From Mordavella massiliensis (lineage in GTDB: Bacteria > Bacillota > Clostridia > Lachnospirales > Lachnospiraceae), in NCBI RefSeq assembly GCF_016901695.1, contig NZ_JACJKS010000007.1:62001-126000 (forward strand): a DNA stretch of 64,000 nt, read 5' to 3'. The position numbers and the translations under genes were made by a program. Of the stretch, positions 15,059 to 23,701 are shown in pieces; position 1 is the first letter of the stretch, and every line of letters starts with the position of its first letter. Under the pieces are notes generated by a model, which saw only the letters and a program-made list of their open reading frames with translations, was not told where the DNA came from and searched no databases.

Positions 15059-15963
15059 TTCTCAATGCCGTACATCTCCCGCACAGTCCTGATAAAGCGC
15101 TGCACAGACCGGGAGAGGGGGTGGTTCTTGTTGAACACGAGATTGAGATCCCGCCCCTCGTCCGAATCCGGGATCGGGAACTGCAGCACCTGGCCGCTCT
15201 CCACCTCATTTTTTGCCGCCAGCCGGGACAGGATCGAGACGCCCATGCCCTGGATGACGGATTTCTTGATGGTCTCCTGGTTGGCGATACTGGCAATGAT
15301 ATGCAGCCGCTCCGCGCGGATCCCCAGATGGCGGAGCTGCTTTTCCGCCTCCTTGCGGGTGCCGGATCCCTCCTCCCGCATGATCACGTTCTCCTCCTGG
15401 ATCCAGTATATATCCTTCCCCATCTGCTGGTACTCCCGGTATTTCGGCTGATCCGGGGTGATCACCACAAGCTGGTCCTTATAGAAGGGGATGTAGGTAC
15501 AGTATTTCTTCTCCAGCACAGTGCCGGTAAAGCCGATGTCCACGGCCCCCTCCGCCACCTGCTCCGCCACCTGGGCGCTGTCGGACTCCAGGATCCGCAG
15601 TTGTTCTCCCGGGTACTTCTCGTTGAACCGGGCCAGGATCTCCGGCAGGAGGTACTGGGAGGGGATGGTGGACGCCGCAATGGTGATGCACGTCTTCTCC
15701 TCCTGCGCGTGTCTGCCGAACTCCATGCGGATCCGGTCCGTCATATCCAGGATCTGCCTGGCGTATGTGTACAGTTTCTGCCCGTCCGGGGACAGGGCCA
15801 CTTCCTTTGTATTCCGCACGAAGAGGCGCACGTCCAGCTCTTTCTCCAGCGCCGCGATGTGGGCGCTTATGGTCGGCTGGGTCAGGAAGAGCTTCCTGGC
15901 CGCCTTGGAAAAGCTGCCGGACTGTGCCACCTCCACGAATGCTTCCAGTTGTTTCAGATTCAT
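15055..15963 (-). CDS. LysR family regulator of the selenium-metabolism type
   Basis: A 302-residue LysR-type regulator. The winged helix-turn-helix occupies residues 1-60 (MNLKQLEAFVEVAQSGSFSK, then TQPTISAHIAALEKELDVRL), and the rest is the periplasmic-binding-like co-inducer domain (VDIGFTGTVLEKKYCTYIPF). It is the last gene of yedF-selD-selA-selB-lysR, sharing one base with the selB stop. LysR proteins linked to selenium genes form a recognised group, and this one fits by context. The exact dyads at four promoters in this neighbourhood are the natural candidates for its binding sites. The co-inducer is unknown; a selenium metabolite is a guess. Confidence 0.88.
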   Translation of the reverse strand: MNLKQLEAFVEVAQSGSFSKAARKLFLTQPTISAHIAALEKELDVRLFVRNTKEVALSPDGQKLYTYARQILDMTDRIRMEFGRHAQEEKTCITIAASTIPSQYLLPEILARFNEKYPGEQLRILESDSAQVAEQVAEGAVDIGFTGTVLEKKYCTYIPFYKDQLVVITPDQPKYREYQQMGKDIYWIQEENVIMREEGSGTRKEAEKQLRHLGIRAERLHIIASIANQETIKKSVIQGMGVSILSRLAAKNEVESGQVLQFPIPDSDEGRDLNLVFNKNHPLSRSVQRFIRTVREMYGIEK

Positions 15964-17876
15964 CAGTATGCCACCCTCTCACTTTCCGCGCCCGTCTTCT
16001 TTGTCACCTTGATGCTGTCCATGTACTCCAGGATCGGCTTGGCGCTCTTCCGGCTCGTCTGGAACATGTCCCGCACCTGCGCGATGGTGATGACCGGATC
16101 CTCTGCAAGGCTGGCCCGTATCTTCTCCTTTGCCTCGTCCATGTAGGCCGACAGGGTGTACATCTCATCCGTCACCTTCACGATCTTCTTCTCCTCCAGA
16201 AGGATGTTGAGGATGTCATCTTTCACCTCCTGCTTTACATCCTTCACAGGGATCTCGCCGTAGCGCACAAAGTCAAAGCCCGCCTTCTCCATGGCGCCAA
16301 GGAGCGCCGCAGACACCCGCTCGTACAGGGCGTCTTTTCTCACCTGGTAGTCCGGGGTGCACAGGAACTCGTCCACCCGCTTCAGGGCGCCCTCCTCCTC
16401 CAGGTATGCGAGGAACAGGTCAAACACATTGGGCCGGATCCGGCGGAAGCAGTTGCTGTGCACCTCCGCCTTTTTCATGCCGTACCGGTAGGGATATTTC
16501 TTCTCGTACTCTGTGAGGGCCGCAAGGATCGTCTCCCTGGCTCTGGCCGCATCCTGCCTGTGCCAGGCCCAGGTCTCCTTCTTCATGGGGAAGAGAAGGA
16601 CGGTCCCCTCCGCCGCAAGCTGCGCCGCGTCCGCTTCGACCTCTTCCGCCGAGAGGGCGGTCAGCCTGGCGATCTCTGACAGGGTGACCATGGTCTCTGC
16701 GTGGCTTTTCACGTGGAGCTCCACCACGTCTGCCGAGGAGCCGGACTCCCTGCGCTCCAGGTCCTCGATGACCTGCTGCTGATGCCGCCTGTGAACAGAT
16801 GGGTTGGGCTCCAGGATCACGCCGCCCCCGATGGTCTCCATGGGGGAGTAGAAGCGCACGACGAACTTGTCCCCCTTCTTTACGGCGATCTCCTCCTCCA
16901 GGCGGAGCTGCACATAGCCGCTCTCGCCCGGCCCCAGCTCATCCTGATCCAGCAGGACCGCCCTGCAGAGGATCTCGCTCGTCCCGGTAAAGAGATGAAG
17001 GCGGGTGTGGTTCGTCAGCACCCGCATGGAGGAATCCAGGATGTTCATCTTCACGTCCAGAAGATCCGTGTTCTTCATGCTGTCCGGCGGGGCAAGGACG
17101 CAGCCCCTGCCGATCTCGCGCTTTTTGATGTTCGACAGGTTGATGGCCACGCGCTGGCCGGCAAAGCACCGGTCCACATCCTGGCCGTGGACCTGGATGC
17201 TGCGGATCTTGCTCGTCTTCCCGATGGGATACATCTCCAGCGTGTCCTCCTTCGTGATCGTGCCGCTCAGGAGCGTGCCGGTGATGATGGTGCCAAAACC
17301 GGACAGGGAGAAAGCCCTGTCAATGGGAAGCCGGGGGATCGTGGATGTATCCTTCTCCTCCACTTCCTCCCGGGCCATCTTCTCAATGACTTCGATGAGG
17401 TGGGGAAGCCCCTCCCCCGTGGCCGCAGAGACCCGGACGACAGGCGCTTTCTCCAGGAATGTCCCGGAGAGCTCCTCCCGGATCTCCTCCTCCACAAGCT
17501 CCGTCCATTCCTCGTCCACCAGGTCGCATTTGTTGAGGACGATGATGCTCTTCTCGATGCCGAGCAGGTTCAGGATGTCCATATGCTCCCTTGTCTGGGG
17601 CATGATGCCTTCGTCCGCCGCCACCACAAGGAGCACCATATCCATGCCCACGACGCCGGCCACCATGTTGTTGATGAATTTCTCGTGGCCCGGCACGTCG
17701 ATGATGCCGGCCCGGTCCCCGCCCGGCAGGTCAAACCAGGTAAAGCCAAGGTCGATGGTGATGCCGCGGCGCTGCTCCTCCTCCCAACGGTCCGTGTTGC
17801 GGCCCGTGAGGGCTTTGATCAGGGTCGTCTTCCCGTGGTCGATGTGGCCCGCCGTTCCTATGATGATGTGTTTCAC
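15963..17876 (-). CDS. selB: Selenocysteine-specific elongation factor SelB
   Basis: A 637-residue protein. The GTPase domain has all motifs: GTAGHIDHGKTT (G1), the RRGITI switch, DVPGHEKF (G3) and NKCDLVD (G4). Beta-barrel domains follow, then C-terminal winged-helix repeats (after about residue 370) that in the family bind the SECIS hairpin. It brings Sec-tRNA(Sec) to UGA codons of prdB and selD in this window. It overlaps selA by four bases (ATGA) and lysR by one, so translation is coupled. Length is normal for the family. Confidence 0.96.
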   Translation of the reverse strand: MKHIIIGTAGHIDHGKTTLIKALTGRNTDRWEEEQRRGITIDLGFTWFDLPGGDRAGIIDVPGHEKFINNMVAGVVGMDMVLLVVAADEGIMPQTREHMDILNLLGIEKSIIVLNKCDLVDEEWTELVEEEIREELSGTFLEKAPVVRVSAATGEGLPHLIEVIEKMAREEVEEKDTSTIPRLPIDRAFSLSGFGTIITGTLLSGTITKEDTLEMYPIGKTSKIRSIQVHGQDVDRCFAGQRVAINLSNIKKREIGRGCVLAPPDSMKNTDLLDVKMNILDSSMRVLTNHTRLHLFTGTSEILCRAVLLDQDELGPGESGYVQLRLEEEIAVKKGDKFVVRFYSPMETIGGGVILEPNPSVHRRHQQQVIEDLERRESGSSADVVELHVKSHAETMVTLSEIARLTALSAEEVEADAAQLAAEGTVLLFPMKKETWAWHRQDAARARETILAALTEYEKKYPYRYGMKKAEVHSNCFRRIRPNVFDLFLAYLEEEGALKRVDEFLCTPDYQVRKDALYERVSAALLGAMEKAGFDFVRYGEIPVKDVKQEVKDDILNILLEEKKIVKVTDEMYTLSAYMDEAKEKIRASLAEDPVITIAQVRDMFQTSRKSAKPILEYMDSIKVTKKTGAESERVAY

Positions 17877-19279
17877 GGCTCCAGCACCTCCCCTTCCTTC
17901 AGCTCCCGCGCAGCGAGGGCTGCGTCCTCCTCCGGCACAGTGCGCATGTCGAGAAGGATCGTGTCGTTGACCGTGCGGGGGATGATGGGAACATCCAGCC
18001 GGCGCAGCCTCTCCTCCAGTTCCGGCACGGAGATCTTCTCCGGATGGATGGCCACCGCGTAGCTGTCAATCCGCTCCAGGGGCAGGGAGCCGCCTCCGAT
18101 CTGGGACTGGCACGGCTGCACCTCCACCCTGGCCGGAAGCCCCAGGCGCCGCAGCCTGCGGGCAAAGGCGTCCGCCCTGCGCTTCACGTCCTGCGCAGGC
18201 ATGGTGATCATGGAGAGCACCGGGATCTTGCGCATTGCCTGCTCCTCAGACAGGTACTCGTGCAGTGTCAGCTCCAGCGCCGCTGCTGTGAACTTATCAA
18301 TGCGCAGGGCGCGGGTGAGCTGGTTCTTCTTCATCCGGTCAATGTATTCCTTTTTCCCGATGATGATGCCTGCCTGGGGACCGCCCAGCAGCTTGTCTCC
18401 GCTGAAGCAGACCACGTCCGCCCCCTTGCGGATGGACTCCTGCACGGTCGGCTCGTAGGTGATGCCGTATCTGCTCAGGTCTACGAGGACGCCGCTTCCC
18501 AGGTCCTCGATCACCGGGATCCCCTTCTCCTTCGCGAGGGGGATCAGCTCGTCGATCCCCACGCTCTCGGTAAATCCAACGATCCGGTAGTTGCTTGTGT
18601 GTACTTTGAGGAGCGCCTTTGTCTCCTCCGTCACGGCCTCCTCGTAGTCCGCGAGATGGGTCTTGTTGGTCGTTCCCACCTCCACCAGCGTGGCGCCGCT
18701 TTGCTCCATCACGTCGGGAATACGGAATTTCCCGCCGATCTCCACCAGCTCGCCCCTGGAGACGACGACCTCGCCGCCTTTTGCCAGGGAGCTTAAGATC
18801 AGCATGACCGCGGCCGCGTTGTTGTTGACCGCCATGGCCGCCTCCGCGCCCGTCAGCCGGCAGAGCAGTTTTTCAAAGTGGGAGTAGCGCTCCCCCCTGT
18901 GCCCTTCCTCCAGGTTGTACTCCAGGTTGGAGTAGCCGCTCACAAGCCGGGCGGCCCGCTGCATGTGCTCCGGCGAAATGGGCGCCCTGCCCAGGTTCGT
19001 ATGCAGGATGGTCCCCGTCCCGTTGATGACCTTCCTCATATTCGGCGTATTGATGGCCTGCACCCGCTTCGCGATGTGCGGCACAAGAAGGCCGGTCTGC
19101 CTGACGGCAGCCTCTTCCTCCTCACAACTGCCGATGAACGCGCGCAACGCGTCCGTCTCCGTGCGGATCGCCTCCATCAGGGTCTCCCGGCTGTAGGTCT
19201 CCTCCAGCTCCTGTATCCGTTTGTCTGCCAGCAGCACGTCCACTTTGGGGATGCCCCGGTATAATCTGCTCTTATCCAT
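17873..19279 (-). CDS. selA: L-seryl-tRNA(Sec) selenium transferase SelA
   Basis: A 468-residue PLP enzyme of normal SelA length. The N-terminal tRNA-binding part is followed by INGTGTILHTNLGRAPIS, and the PLP lysine is Lys296 in VVCFSGDKLLGGPQAG. It converts Ser-tRNA(Sec) to Sec-tRNA(Sec) using selenophosphate. It starts 22 bases after selD and overlaps selB, consistent with a selD-selA-selB operon. Confidence 0.96.
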   Translation of the reverse strand: MDKSRLYRGIPKVDVLLADKRIQELEETYSRETLMEAIRTETDALRAFIGSCEEEEAAVRQTGLLVPHIAKRVQAINTPNMRKVINGTGTILHTNLGRAPISPEHMQRAARLVSGYSNLEYNLEEGHRGERYSHFEKLLCRLTGAEAAMAVNNNAAAVMLILSSLAKGGEVVVSRGELVEIGGKFRIPDVMEQSGATLVEVGTTNKTHLADYEEAVTEETKALLKVHTSNYRIVGFTESVGIDELIPLAKEKGIPVIEDLGSGVLVDLSRYGITYEPTVQESIRKGADVVCFSGDKLLGGPQAGIIIGKKEYIDRMKKNQLTRALRIDKFTAAALELTLHEYLSEEQAMRKIPVLSMITMPAQDVKRRADAFARRLRRLGLPARVEVQPCQSQIGGGSLPLERIDSYAVAIHPEKISVPELEERLRRLDVPIIPRTVNDTILLDMRTVPEEDAALAARELKEGEVLEP

Positions 19280-19301
19280 ATTCCCTTCCTCGTATCTCTT
19301 T

Positions 19302-20342
19302 CTACTGCAGGACGATGAGCCTGTCGCTCTTTGGCCCTACCTTCCCGATGACGGACACCTCCGTGTCCATCTGTATGTGCGCGAAATCGCGCATGACATC
19401 CGCCAGGTCCTCCGGCGCCACAGACAGGAGGAGTCCTCCCGACGTCTGCGGGTCATAGAGGAGATCCAGGTAGTGCTCCTCCACGCCGCCCGTCTCCACC
19501 TTGCCGATGGAGTAGCCCCGGTTCTTGTAGGCCCCGGCGGGCACAAGCCCCATCCTGGCGTAGTCGATGGCATCGGCCATATAGGCGATATCCTTCACAT
19601 GGATCTCGAACGTCACCTCGCTTGCCTGGGCCATCTCCACGCAGTGCCCCAGAAGACCGAAGCCTGTGATGTCTGTGCAGGCGGAGACGTTGTACCGCTC
19701 CGCCACCTTCTTTGCCTTTTTGTTCAGGGATGCCATGACTGTCTGCGTCTCTTTCACGGCGGACGGGGAGGCCATCTCGGCCTTCACCGCGGTGTTGACG
19801 ATGCCGCTCCCGATCTGCTTGGTAAGGACGAGCACGTCCCCCGGACGGCACCCGTAGTTCTTGAAGATCTTCTGGGGGTGCACGAACCCGGACACGCACA
19901 GCCCGTACTTGGGCTCATCGTCCTGGACAGAGTGTCCGCCCACCAGCACGGCGCCGGCCTCCTTCACCTTGTCGGCTCCCCCCGCCAGGATATCCCCCAG
20001 GATCGCGGGGTCCAGACAGTTGGGGAAGCCCACGATATTCAGGGCCACCGCAGGCTCGCCGCCCATGGCCCACACATCGCTTAAGGAGTTGGCCGCCGCG
20101 ATCTGGCCGAACATGTAGGGATCGTCCACGATAGGCGTGAAGAAATCCACGGTCTGGATCATGGCGATCTCGTCCGTCACTTTGTAGATGGCCGCATCGT
20201 CGGACGTCTCAATCCCGACGATCAGGTTGTCATCCTGGAATTTCGGCAGCTTGCCCAGAACCTGGGCAAGGGTCTCCGGACCTATCTTGGCCGCTCAGCC
20301 CGCCGTTTTGCTGAGCGAGGTCAGTCTGACATCTTTTTTCAT
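19302..20342 (-). CDS. selD: Selenide, water dikinase SelD (selenoprotein, in-frame UGA)
   Basis: The gene is read from ATG 20342 through an in-frame TGA at 20295-20297, giving 346 residues with Sec16 in LSKTAG-U-AAKIGPETLAQV. Sec or Cys at this position is the catalytic residue of SelD. Downstream are DDAAIYKVTDEIAMIQTVDF and FGLLGHCVEMA, typical nucleotide-binding segments. A caller that treats TGA as stop would begin at 20180 and lose 54 residues including the active site. The enzyme makes selenophosphate from selenide and ATP. It follows yedF by 16 bases. A hairpin 24 bases after the UGA is the probable SECIS. Confidence 0.94.
20250..20270 (-). promoter_or_regulatory. Candidate SECIS hairpin of selD
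   Basis: CTTGCCCAG-GTT-CTGGGCAAG, a perfect 9-bp stem beginning 24 bases after the UGA. The distance suits a bacterial SECIS; the loop as drawn is very tight, so the top base pair probably opens. Confidence 0.6.
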
Positions 20343-20358
20343 AAAAAACGCTTCCTCC

Positions 20359-20964
20359 TTATGGACGCAGGATCTTCGACGCCCCCGCCATCGTCTCTAC
20401 AATGCTGTACATGTTTGTGACAGATCCCACTGCCAGCTTCTCCTTCAGACCGTAGTAGTCCAGGCAGGTGCCGCATGTCTGGATCTCCACGCCCTGGGCC
20501 TCCAGCGATTTCAGATCCTGCAGGCAGTCGGAGCCCTCGCAGGTCAGCGTGGCGCCGCCGTTGTAGAACAGCATGGTCTTCGGCAGCTCCTCGAGCTGGG
20601 TCACCGCAAAGATAAAGCTCTTGGCCAGCACCTTGCCGAGCTCGTCGTTGCCCTCGCCCATGCGGTCGGATGCCATGACTACCACCAGGTTCCCTCTCGC
20701 ATCCGGGATGCAGGCCTCCTCCCCGCTCTGCGCGTTCTCCGGCGCGCCCTCCATGCGGATCGTCACCTTGAACTCCTGCTCTCCGAGCTTCTCGGACGTC
20801 ACCTGGCCGCCGCTGGAAGACGCCATCTTTGTCACGTTCTGTACGGAGATCTCATTGTCCACCAGGACCTCGATGGTCTCCGGTCCTGTGAGGGCCTGCA
20901 TGGCCTTCTTTGTCTTGATGACCGGTACCGGGCACTTATCGCCCATGGCATTTACTGTGATCAT
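20359..20964 (-). CDS. yedF: YedF, sulfurtransferase-like selenium metabolism protein
   Basis: A 201-residue protein with an N-terminal TusA-like domain (MITVNAMGDKCPVPVIKTKK, with CPVP) and a C-terminal DsrE-like domain (LVVVMASDRMGEGNDELG, LTCEGSDCLQDLKSLEAQGV, QTCGTCLDYYGL). This two-domain form is the YedF protein found next to selD. The ATG at 20964 is preferred over an in-frame one 42 bases upstream because it begins the conserved domain and follows AAAGGGG. It is probably a selenium carrier upstream of SelD; this role is inferred from family and context. First gene of the selD-selA-selB-lysR operon. Confidence 0.9.
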   Translation of the reverse strand: MITVNAMGDKCPVPVIKTKKAMQALTGPETIEVLVDNEISVQNVTKMASSSGGQVTSEKLGEQEFKVTIRMEGAPENAQSGEEACIPDARGNLVVVMASDRMGEGNDELGKVLAKSFIFAVTQLEELPKTMLFYNGGATLTCEGSDCLQDLKSLEAQGVEIQTCGTCLDYYGLKEKLAVGSVTNMYSIVETMAGASKILRP

Positions 20965-21008
20965 ATGTTTTATCCCCTTTCTCAGGCAGATTTTGTCACC
21001 TGCCACTT

Positions 21009-21023
21009 ATAGAAACATTCTAT
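21009..21023 (-). promoter_or_regulatory. Selenium-type operator dyad (site 4) at the yedF-selDAB promoter
   Basis: ATAGA-AACAT-TCTAT preceded by CTT. It overlaps the predicted -10 box of the yedF operon and is 45 bases from the yedF start, a position suited to repression. Because lysR is in that operon, negative autoregulation would follow. Confidence 0.65.
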
Positions 21024-21045
21024 CACCGATTGTGCAAAAGGTAAA
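21017..21045 (-). promoter_or_regulatory. Predicted promoter of yedF-selD-selA-selB-lysR
   Basis: On the minus strand TTTACC and TAGAAT are spaced 17 bases. The -10 box lies inside dyad site 4. Confidence 0.45.
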
Positions 21046-21052
21046 GAGAAGA

Positions 21053-21081
21053 TTGAAGCCTGCCGCAAGGTATGCTATAAT
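21053..21081 (+). promoter_or_regulatory. Promoter of the methyltransferase gene
   Basis: TTGAAG (21053-21058) and a perfect TATAAT (21076-21081) spaced 17 bases, divergent from the yedF promoter. Confidence 0.65.
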
Positions 21082-21116
21082 TTTCGCCAGAGTTTATGAA
21101 AAACGGGGTGCGATAT

Positions 21117-21977
21117 ATGTGGATAGCTGAAAACTGGAAGGATTATGAAGTGCTGGACTGCAGCCGGGGCGAGAAGCTGGAGCGCTGGGGGGACTATCTC
21201 CTCATCCGCCCGGACCCCCAGGTCATCTGGGATACGCCGCGGACGCACCGGGGCTGGAGAAAGTGCAACGCCCACTACCACCGCAGCAAAAAGGGCGGCG
21301 GGGAGTGGGAGTTTTTCGACCTGCCGCCCCAGTGGACGATCCGCTACCGGGATCTCACTTTTAATCTGAAGCCCTTCAGTTTCAAGCACACCGGCCTCTT
21401 CCCGGAGCAGGCCGCCAACTGGGACTGGTTCTCTGAGAAGATCCGCAGCGCCGGCCGCCCGGTGAAGGTCCTGAACCTCTTCGCCTACACGGGCGGCGCC
21501 ACCCTGGCCGCCGCTGCCGCCGGCGCCTCCGTGACCCACGTGGACGCCTCCAGGGGGATGGTGACCTGGGCGAAGGAGAACGCTGTCTCCTCCGGCCTCA
21601 AGGACGCCCCCATCCGCTGGCTGGTGGACGACTGCACCAAGTTCGTGGAGCGGGAGATCCGCCGGGGCAACCACTACGACGCCATCATCATGGATCCGCC
21701 GTCCTACGGGCGCGGCCCCAAGGGGGAGATCTGGAAGATCGAGGAGTCCATCCATCCCTTCATCAGGCTGTGCACGAAAGTGCTGTCGGAAGAGCCCCTG
21801 TTCTTCCTTGTCAATTCCTACACAACCGGGCTCGCCCCCGCCGTCCTCACCTACATGATCCGCACGGAGCTGAAGGCCTTCGGCGGGCAGGTGGATTCCC
21901 AGGAGATCGCCCTCCCGGTGACGGAGTCCGGGCTGTACCTGCCCTGCGGCGCATCCGGCCGGTGGGAGGCAAGATGA
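21117..21977 (+). CDS. Class I SAM-dependent rRNA methyltransferase, RlmI/RlmK-like
   Basis: A 286-residue Rossmann methyltransferase. The SAM-binding motif is VLNLFAYTGGATLAAAAAGA, followed by VTHVDASRGMVTWAKENA (ribose-binding Asp) and the catalytic-loop motif IIMDPPSYGRGPKGE. This DPPSYGRG form is typical of the RlmI/RlmK-like methyltransferases that modify 23S rRNA. The usual N-terminal PUA domain of full RlmI is absent; the N-terminal 95 residues are instead Trp-rich. The start at 21117 (MWIAENWKDY) is preferred over an ATG 21 bases upstream, which would leave almost no leader. Substrate specificity is inferred. Confidence 0.8.
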   Translation: MWIAENWKDYEVLDCSRGEKLERWGDYLLIRPDPQVIWDTPRTHRGWRKCNAHYHRSKKGGGEWEFFDLPPQWTIRYRDLTFNLKPFSFKHTGLFPEQAANWDWFSEKIRSAGRPVKVLNLFAYTGGATLAAAAAGASVTHVDASRGMVTWAKENAVSSGLKDAPIRWLVDDCTKFVEREIRRGNHYDAIIMDPPSYGRGPKGEIWKIEESIHPFIRLCTKVLSEEPLFFLVNSYTTGLAPAVLTYMIRTELKAFGGQVDSQEIALPVTESGLYLPCGASGRWEAR

Positions 21978-22052
21978 TCCCCCCGTCCGGCCCGGCCGTT
22001 TTTTATCCTGTAACCTGTTGTTTTTCTTTTCCAAGTCTGCTACATTAAAACT

Positions 22053-22658
22053 ATGTTGAATATAAAGATCATACAAAACCCTGAAGAACTGAATACCGTA
22101 GAGCCCCAGGAGATCCGGCATCTCCTCTGGGGGACAAAGAGCGCGCCTTGCACCTTCTTTTCCGTCGGCTTCGTGCCGGGGGATGCCTTCTACGTGCGCA
22201 TGGTGTGCGAGGAGAAGGACCCCCTGCGGACCTACACCGCCCACCGGGATCCGGTGTACCGGGACAGCGCCATGGAGGCCTTTTTCCTGTTTGACCCGAC
22301 CCAGGGCGACATGGAGACCTATGTGAATTTTGAGATGAATGCCAACGGGGCGCTGCTGGCCGCCTACGGGCCGTCCCGCATGTACCGCTCCTACTTCTCC
22401 GCGGAGGAGTACGAGCAGTTCCGCCCAACGGCCCAGGTGGAGGAAGACCACTGGAGCATTTCCTTCTGCATCCCCGTCTCCATCCTGGAACAGATCTACG
22501 GTCCCCTTGACCTGCAGGCGGGAAGCCGTCTGTACTGCAATTTTTACAAGATCTCGGAGACAGCGGACATCGAGCACTATGCCGCCTACTCCCCCATCAC
22601 TTCGGACACGCCGTCCTTCCATATGCCGGAGTATTTTGCCGACGCGGTCCTCGTGTGA
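22053..22658 (+). CDS. CBM9-like carbohydrate-binding family protein
   Basis: A 201-residue soluble protein with the layout of the CBM9-like family: an early LLWGTKSAPCTFFSVGFVPG segment, then DSAMEAFFLFDP and YVNFEMNANGALLAAYG, and a late SRLYCNFYKI strand. No signal peptide is visible, so it is probably cytosolic, as many members of this group in Clostridia appear to be. Function is unknown; a sugar-ligand role is suggested only by fold. It is 45 bases before nagB on the same strand. Confidence 0.65.
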   Translation: MLNIKIIQNPEELNTVEPQEIRHLLWGTKSAPCTFFSVGFVPGDAFYVRMVCEEKDPLRTYTAHRDPVYRDSAMEAFFLFDPTQGDMETYVNFEMNANGALLAAYGPSRMYRSYFSAEEYEQFRPTAQVEEDHWSISFCIPVSILEQIYGPLDLQAGSRLYCNFYKISETADIEHYAAYSPITSDTPSFHMPEYFADAVLV

Positions 22659-22702
22659 GCCGCGCGCATGTACATATATCATTTTTTGAGGAGGATACTT
22701 CT

Positions 22703-23428
22703 ATGAAAATCTACAAAGCTGACGACTACCGCGGCATGAGCCGCATCGCGGCGAACATCATCTCCGCCCAGATCATCCTGAAGCCGGACTGCGTCCTTGG
22801 CCTGGCCACCGGTTCCACCCCCATCGGCACATACGAGGAGCTCGTGGAGCGGTACAACAAAGGCGACCTGGACTTCTCCGCAGTCACCACGGTGAACCTG
22901 GACGAGTACAAGGGGCTGACAAAGGACAACGACCAGAGTTACTACTATTTCATGCACCACAATCTCTTTGACCATGTAAATATCCCGGCAGAGAACATCA
23001 ACCTGCCGGACGGCACAGAGCCTGACAGCAAAAAGGAATGCGCCCGCTACGAAGGGCTGATCCGCTCCCTGGGCGGTGCGGACCTGCAGCTTCTCGGCCT
23101 TGGCCACAACGGCCATATCGGCTTCAACGAGCCTGCCGACGCATTTGACAACGAGACCCACTGCGTGGATCTGCAGGAGAGCACCATCGAGGCAAACAAG
23201 CGCTTCTTCGCCTCCGCCGACGATGTGCCCCGCCAGGCCTACACCATGGGCATCGGCACGATCATGCGGGCAAAGAAGATCCTGCTCGTAGCCAGCGGAA
23301 AAGACAAAGCTGAAATCGTGAAGCGCGCCTTCACCGGTCCCGTCTGCCCGCAGGTGCCCGCATCCATCCTGCAGCTTCACCCGGATGTGACTGTTGTCGT
23401 GGACGCGGAGGCCGGATCCCTTCTGTAG
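22703..23428 (+). CDS. nagB: Glucosamine-6-phosphate deaminase NagB
   Basis: A 241-residue NagB-type enzyme. Motifs: LGLATGSTPIGTYEELV (phosphate loop), VNLDEYKGL (catalytic Asp), LGLGHNGHIGFNEPAD (catalytic His-Glu region) and NKRFFASADDVPRQAYTMGIG. It converts glucosamine-6-phosphate to fructose-6-phosphate and ammonia. The start at 22703 follows GAGGAGG; an upstream in-frame ATG overlaps the previous gene's stop and lacks a good site. nagA is not present here. Confidence 0.93.
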   Translation: MKIYKADDYRGMSRIAANIISAQIILKPDCVLGLATGSTPIGTYEELVERYNKGDLDFSAVTTVNLDEYKGLTKDNDQSYYYFMHHNLFDHVNIPAENINLPDGTEPDSKKECARYEGLIRSLGGADLQLLGLGHNGHIGFNEPADAFDNETHCVDLQESTIEANKRFFASADDVPRQAYTMGIGTIMRAKKILLVASGKDKAEIVKRAFTGPVCPQVPASILQLHPDVTVVVDAEAGSLL

Positions 23429-23450
23429 GTTTTCACAGCCAAAAAAACAG

Positions 23451-23497
23451 GAGGGGCTGATATGCATAGATCATGGCATATCAGCCCCTCTTTTTTC
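23451..23497. terminator. Bidirectional terminator after nagB
   Basis: A 15-bp stem (GAGGGGCTGATATGC and complement) with T-runs on both sides, between nagB and the convergent small genes. Confidence 0.85.
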
Positions 23498-23523
23498 TTT
23501 TCTCCGGCATAGCATCCATCCCT

Positions 23524-23685
23524 CTAGAATTCGATTCCCTGCCCCAGGGCGTCCTTCAGGTAGCTGGTGACTTCCTCCAGTTTCTGGACCATCTCCTGCT
23601 TCTCCTCCCAGGCCTCACCCTGCATCTCCTTGTTCACAAGCGCGTTCTTTACATGTTTCAGTTCTCGGATCAGTTCTTCTGTCAT
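23524..23685 (-). CDS. Small hypothetical coiled-coil protein
   Basis: A 53-residue, Glu/Lys-rich protein beginning MTEELIRELKHVKNALVNKE; almost entirely helical with heptad-like hydrophobics, so a short coiled coil. The start chosen follows AAAGGAGAA; a longer frame (to 23742) would run into the next gene. It is coded just after the small membrane protein in the same direction. No family is recognised. Confidence 0.5.
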   Translation of the reverse strand: MTEELIRELKHVKNALVNKEMQGEAWEEKQEMVQKLEEVTSYLKDALGQGIEF

Positions 23686-23701
23686 AGCTGTTTTTTCTCC
23701 T

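Noticed and set aside
16701-18062. Long plus-strand ORF opposite selB and selA
   Set aside because: Antisense artefact of high GC; the sense genes overlap and carry all motifs.
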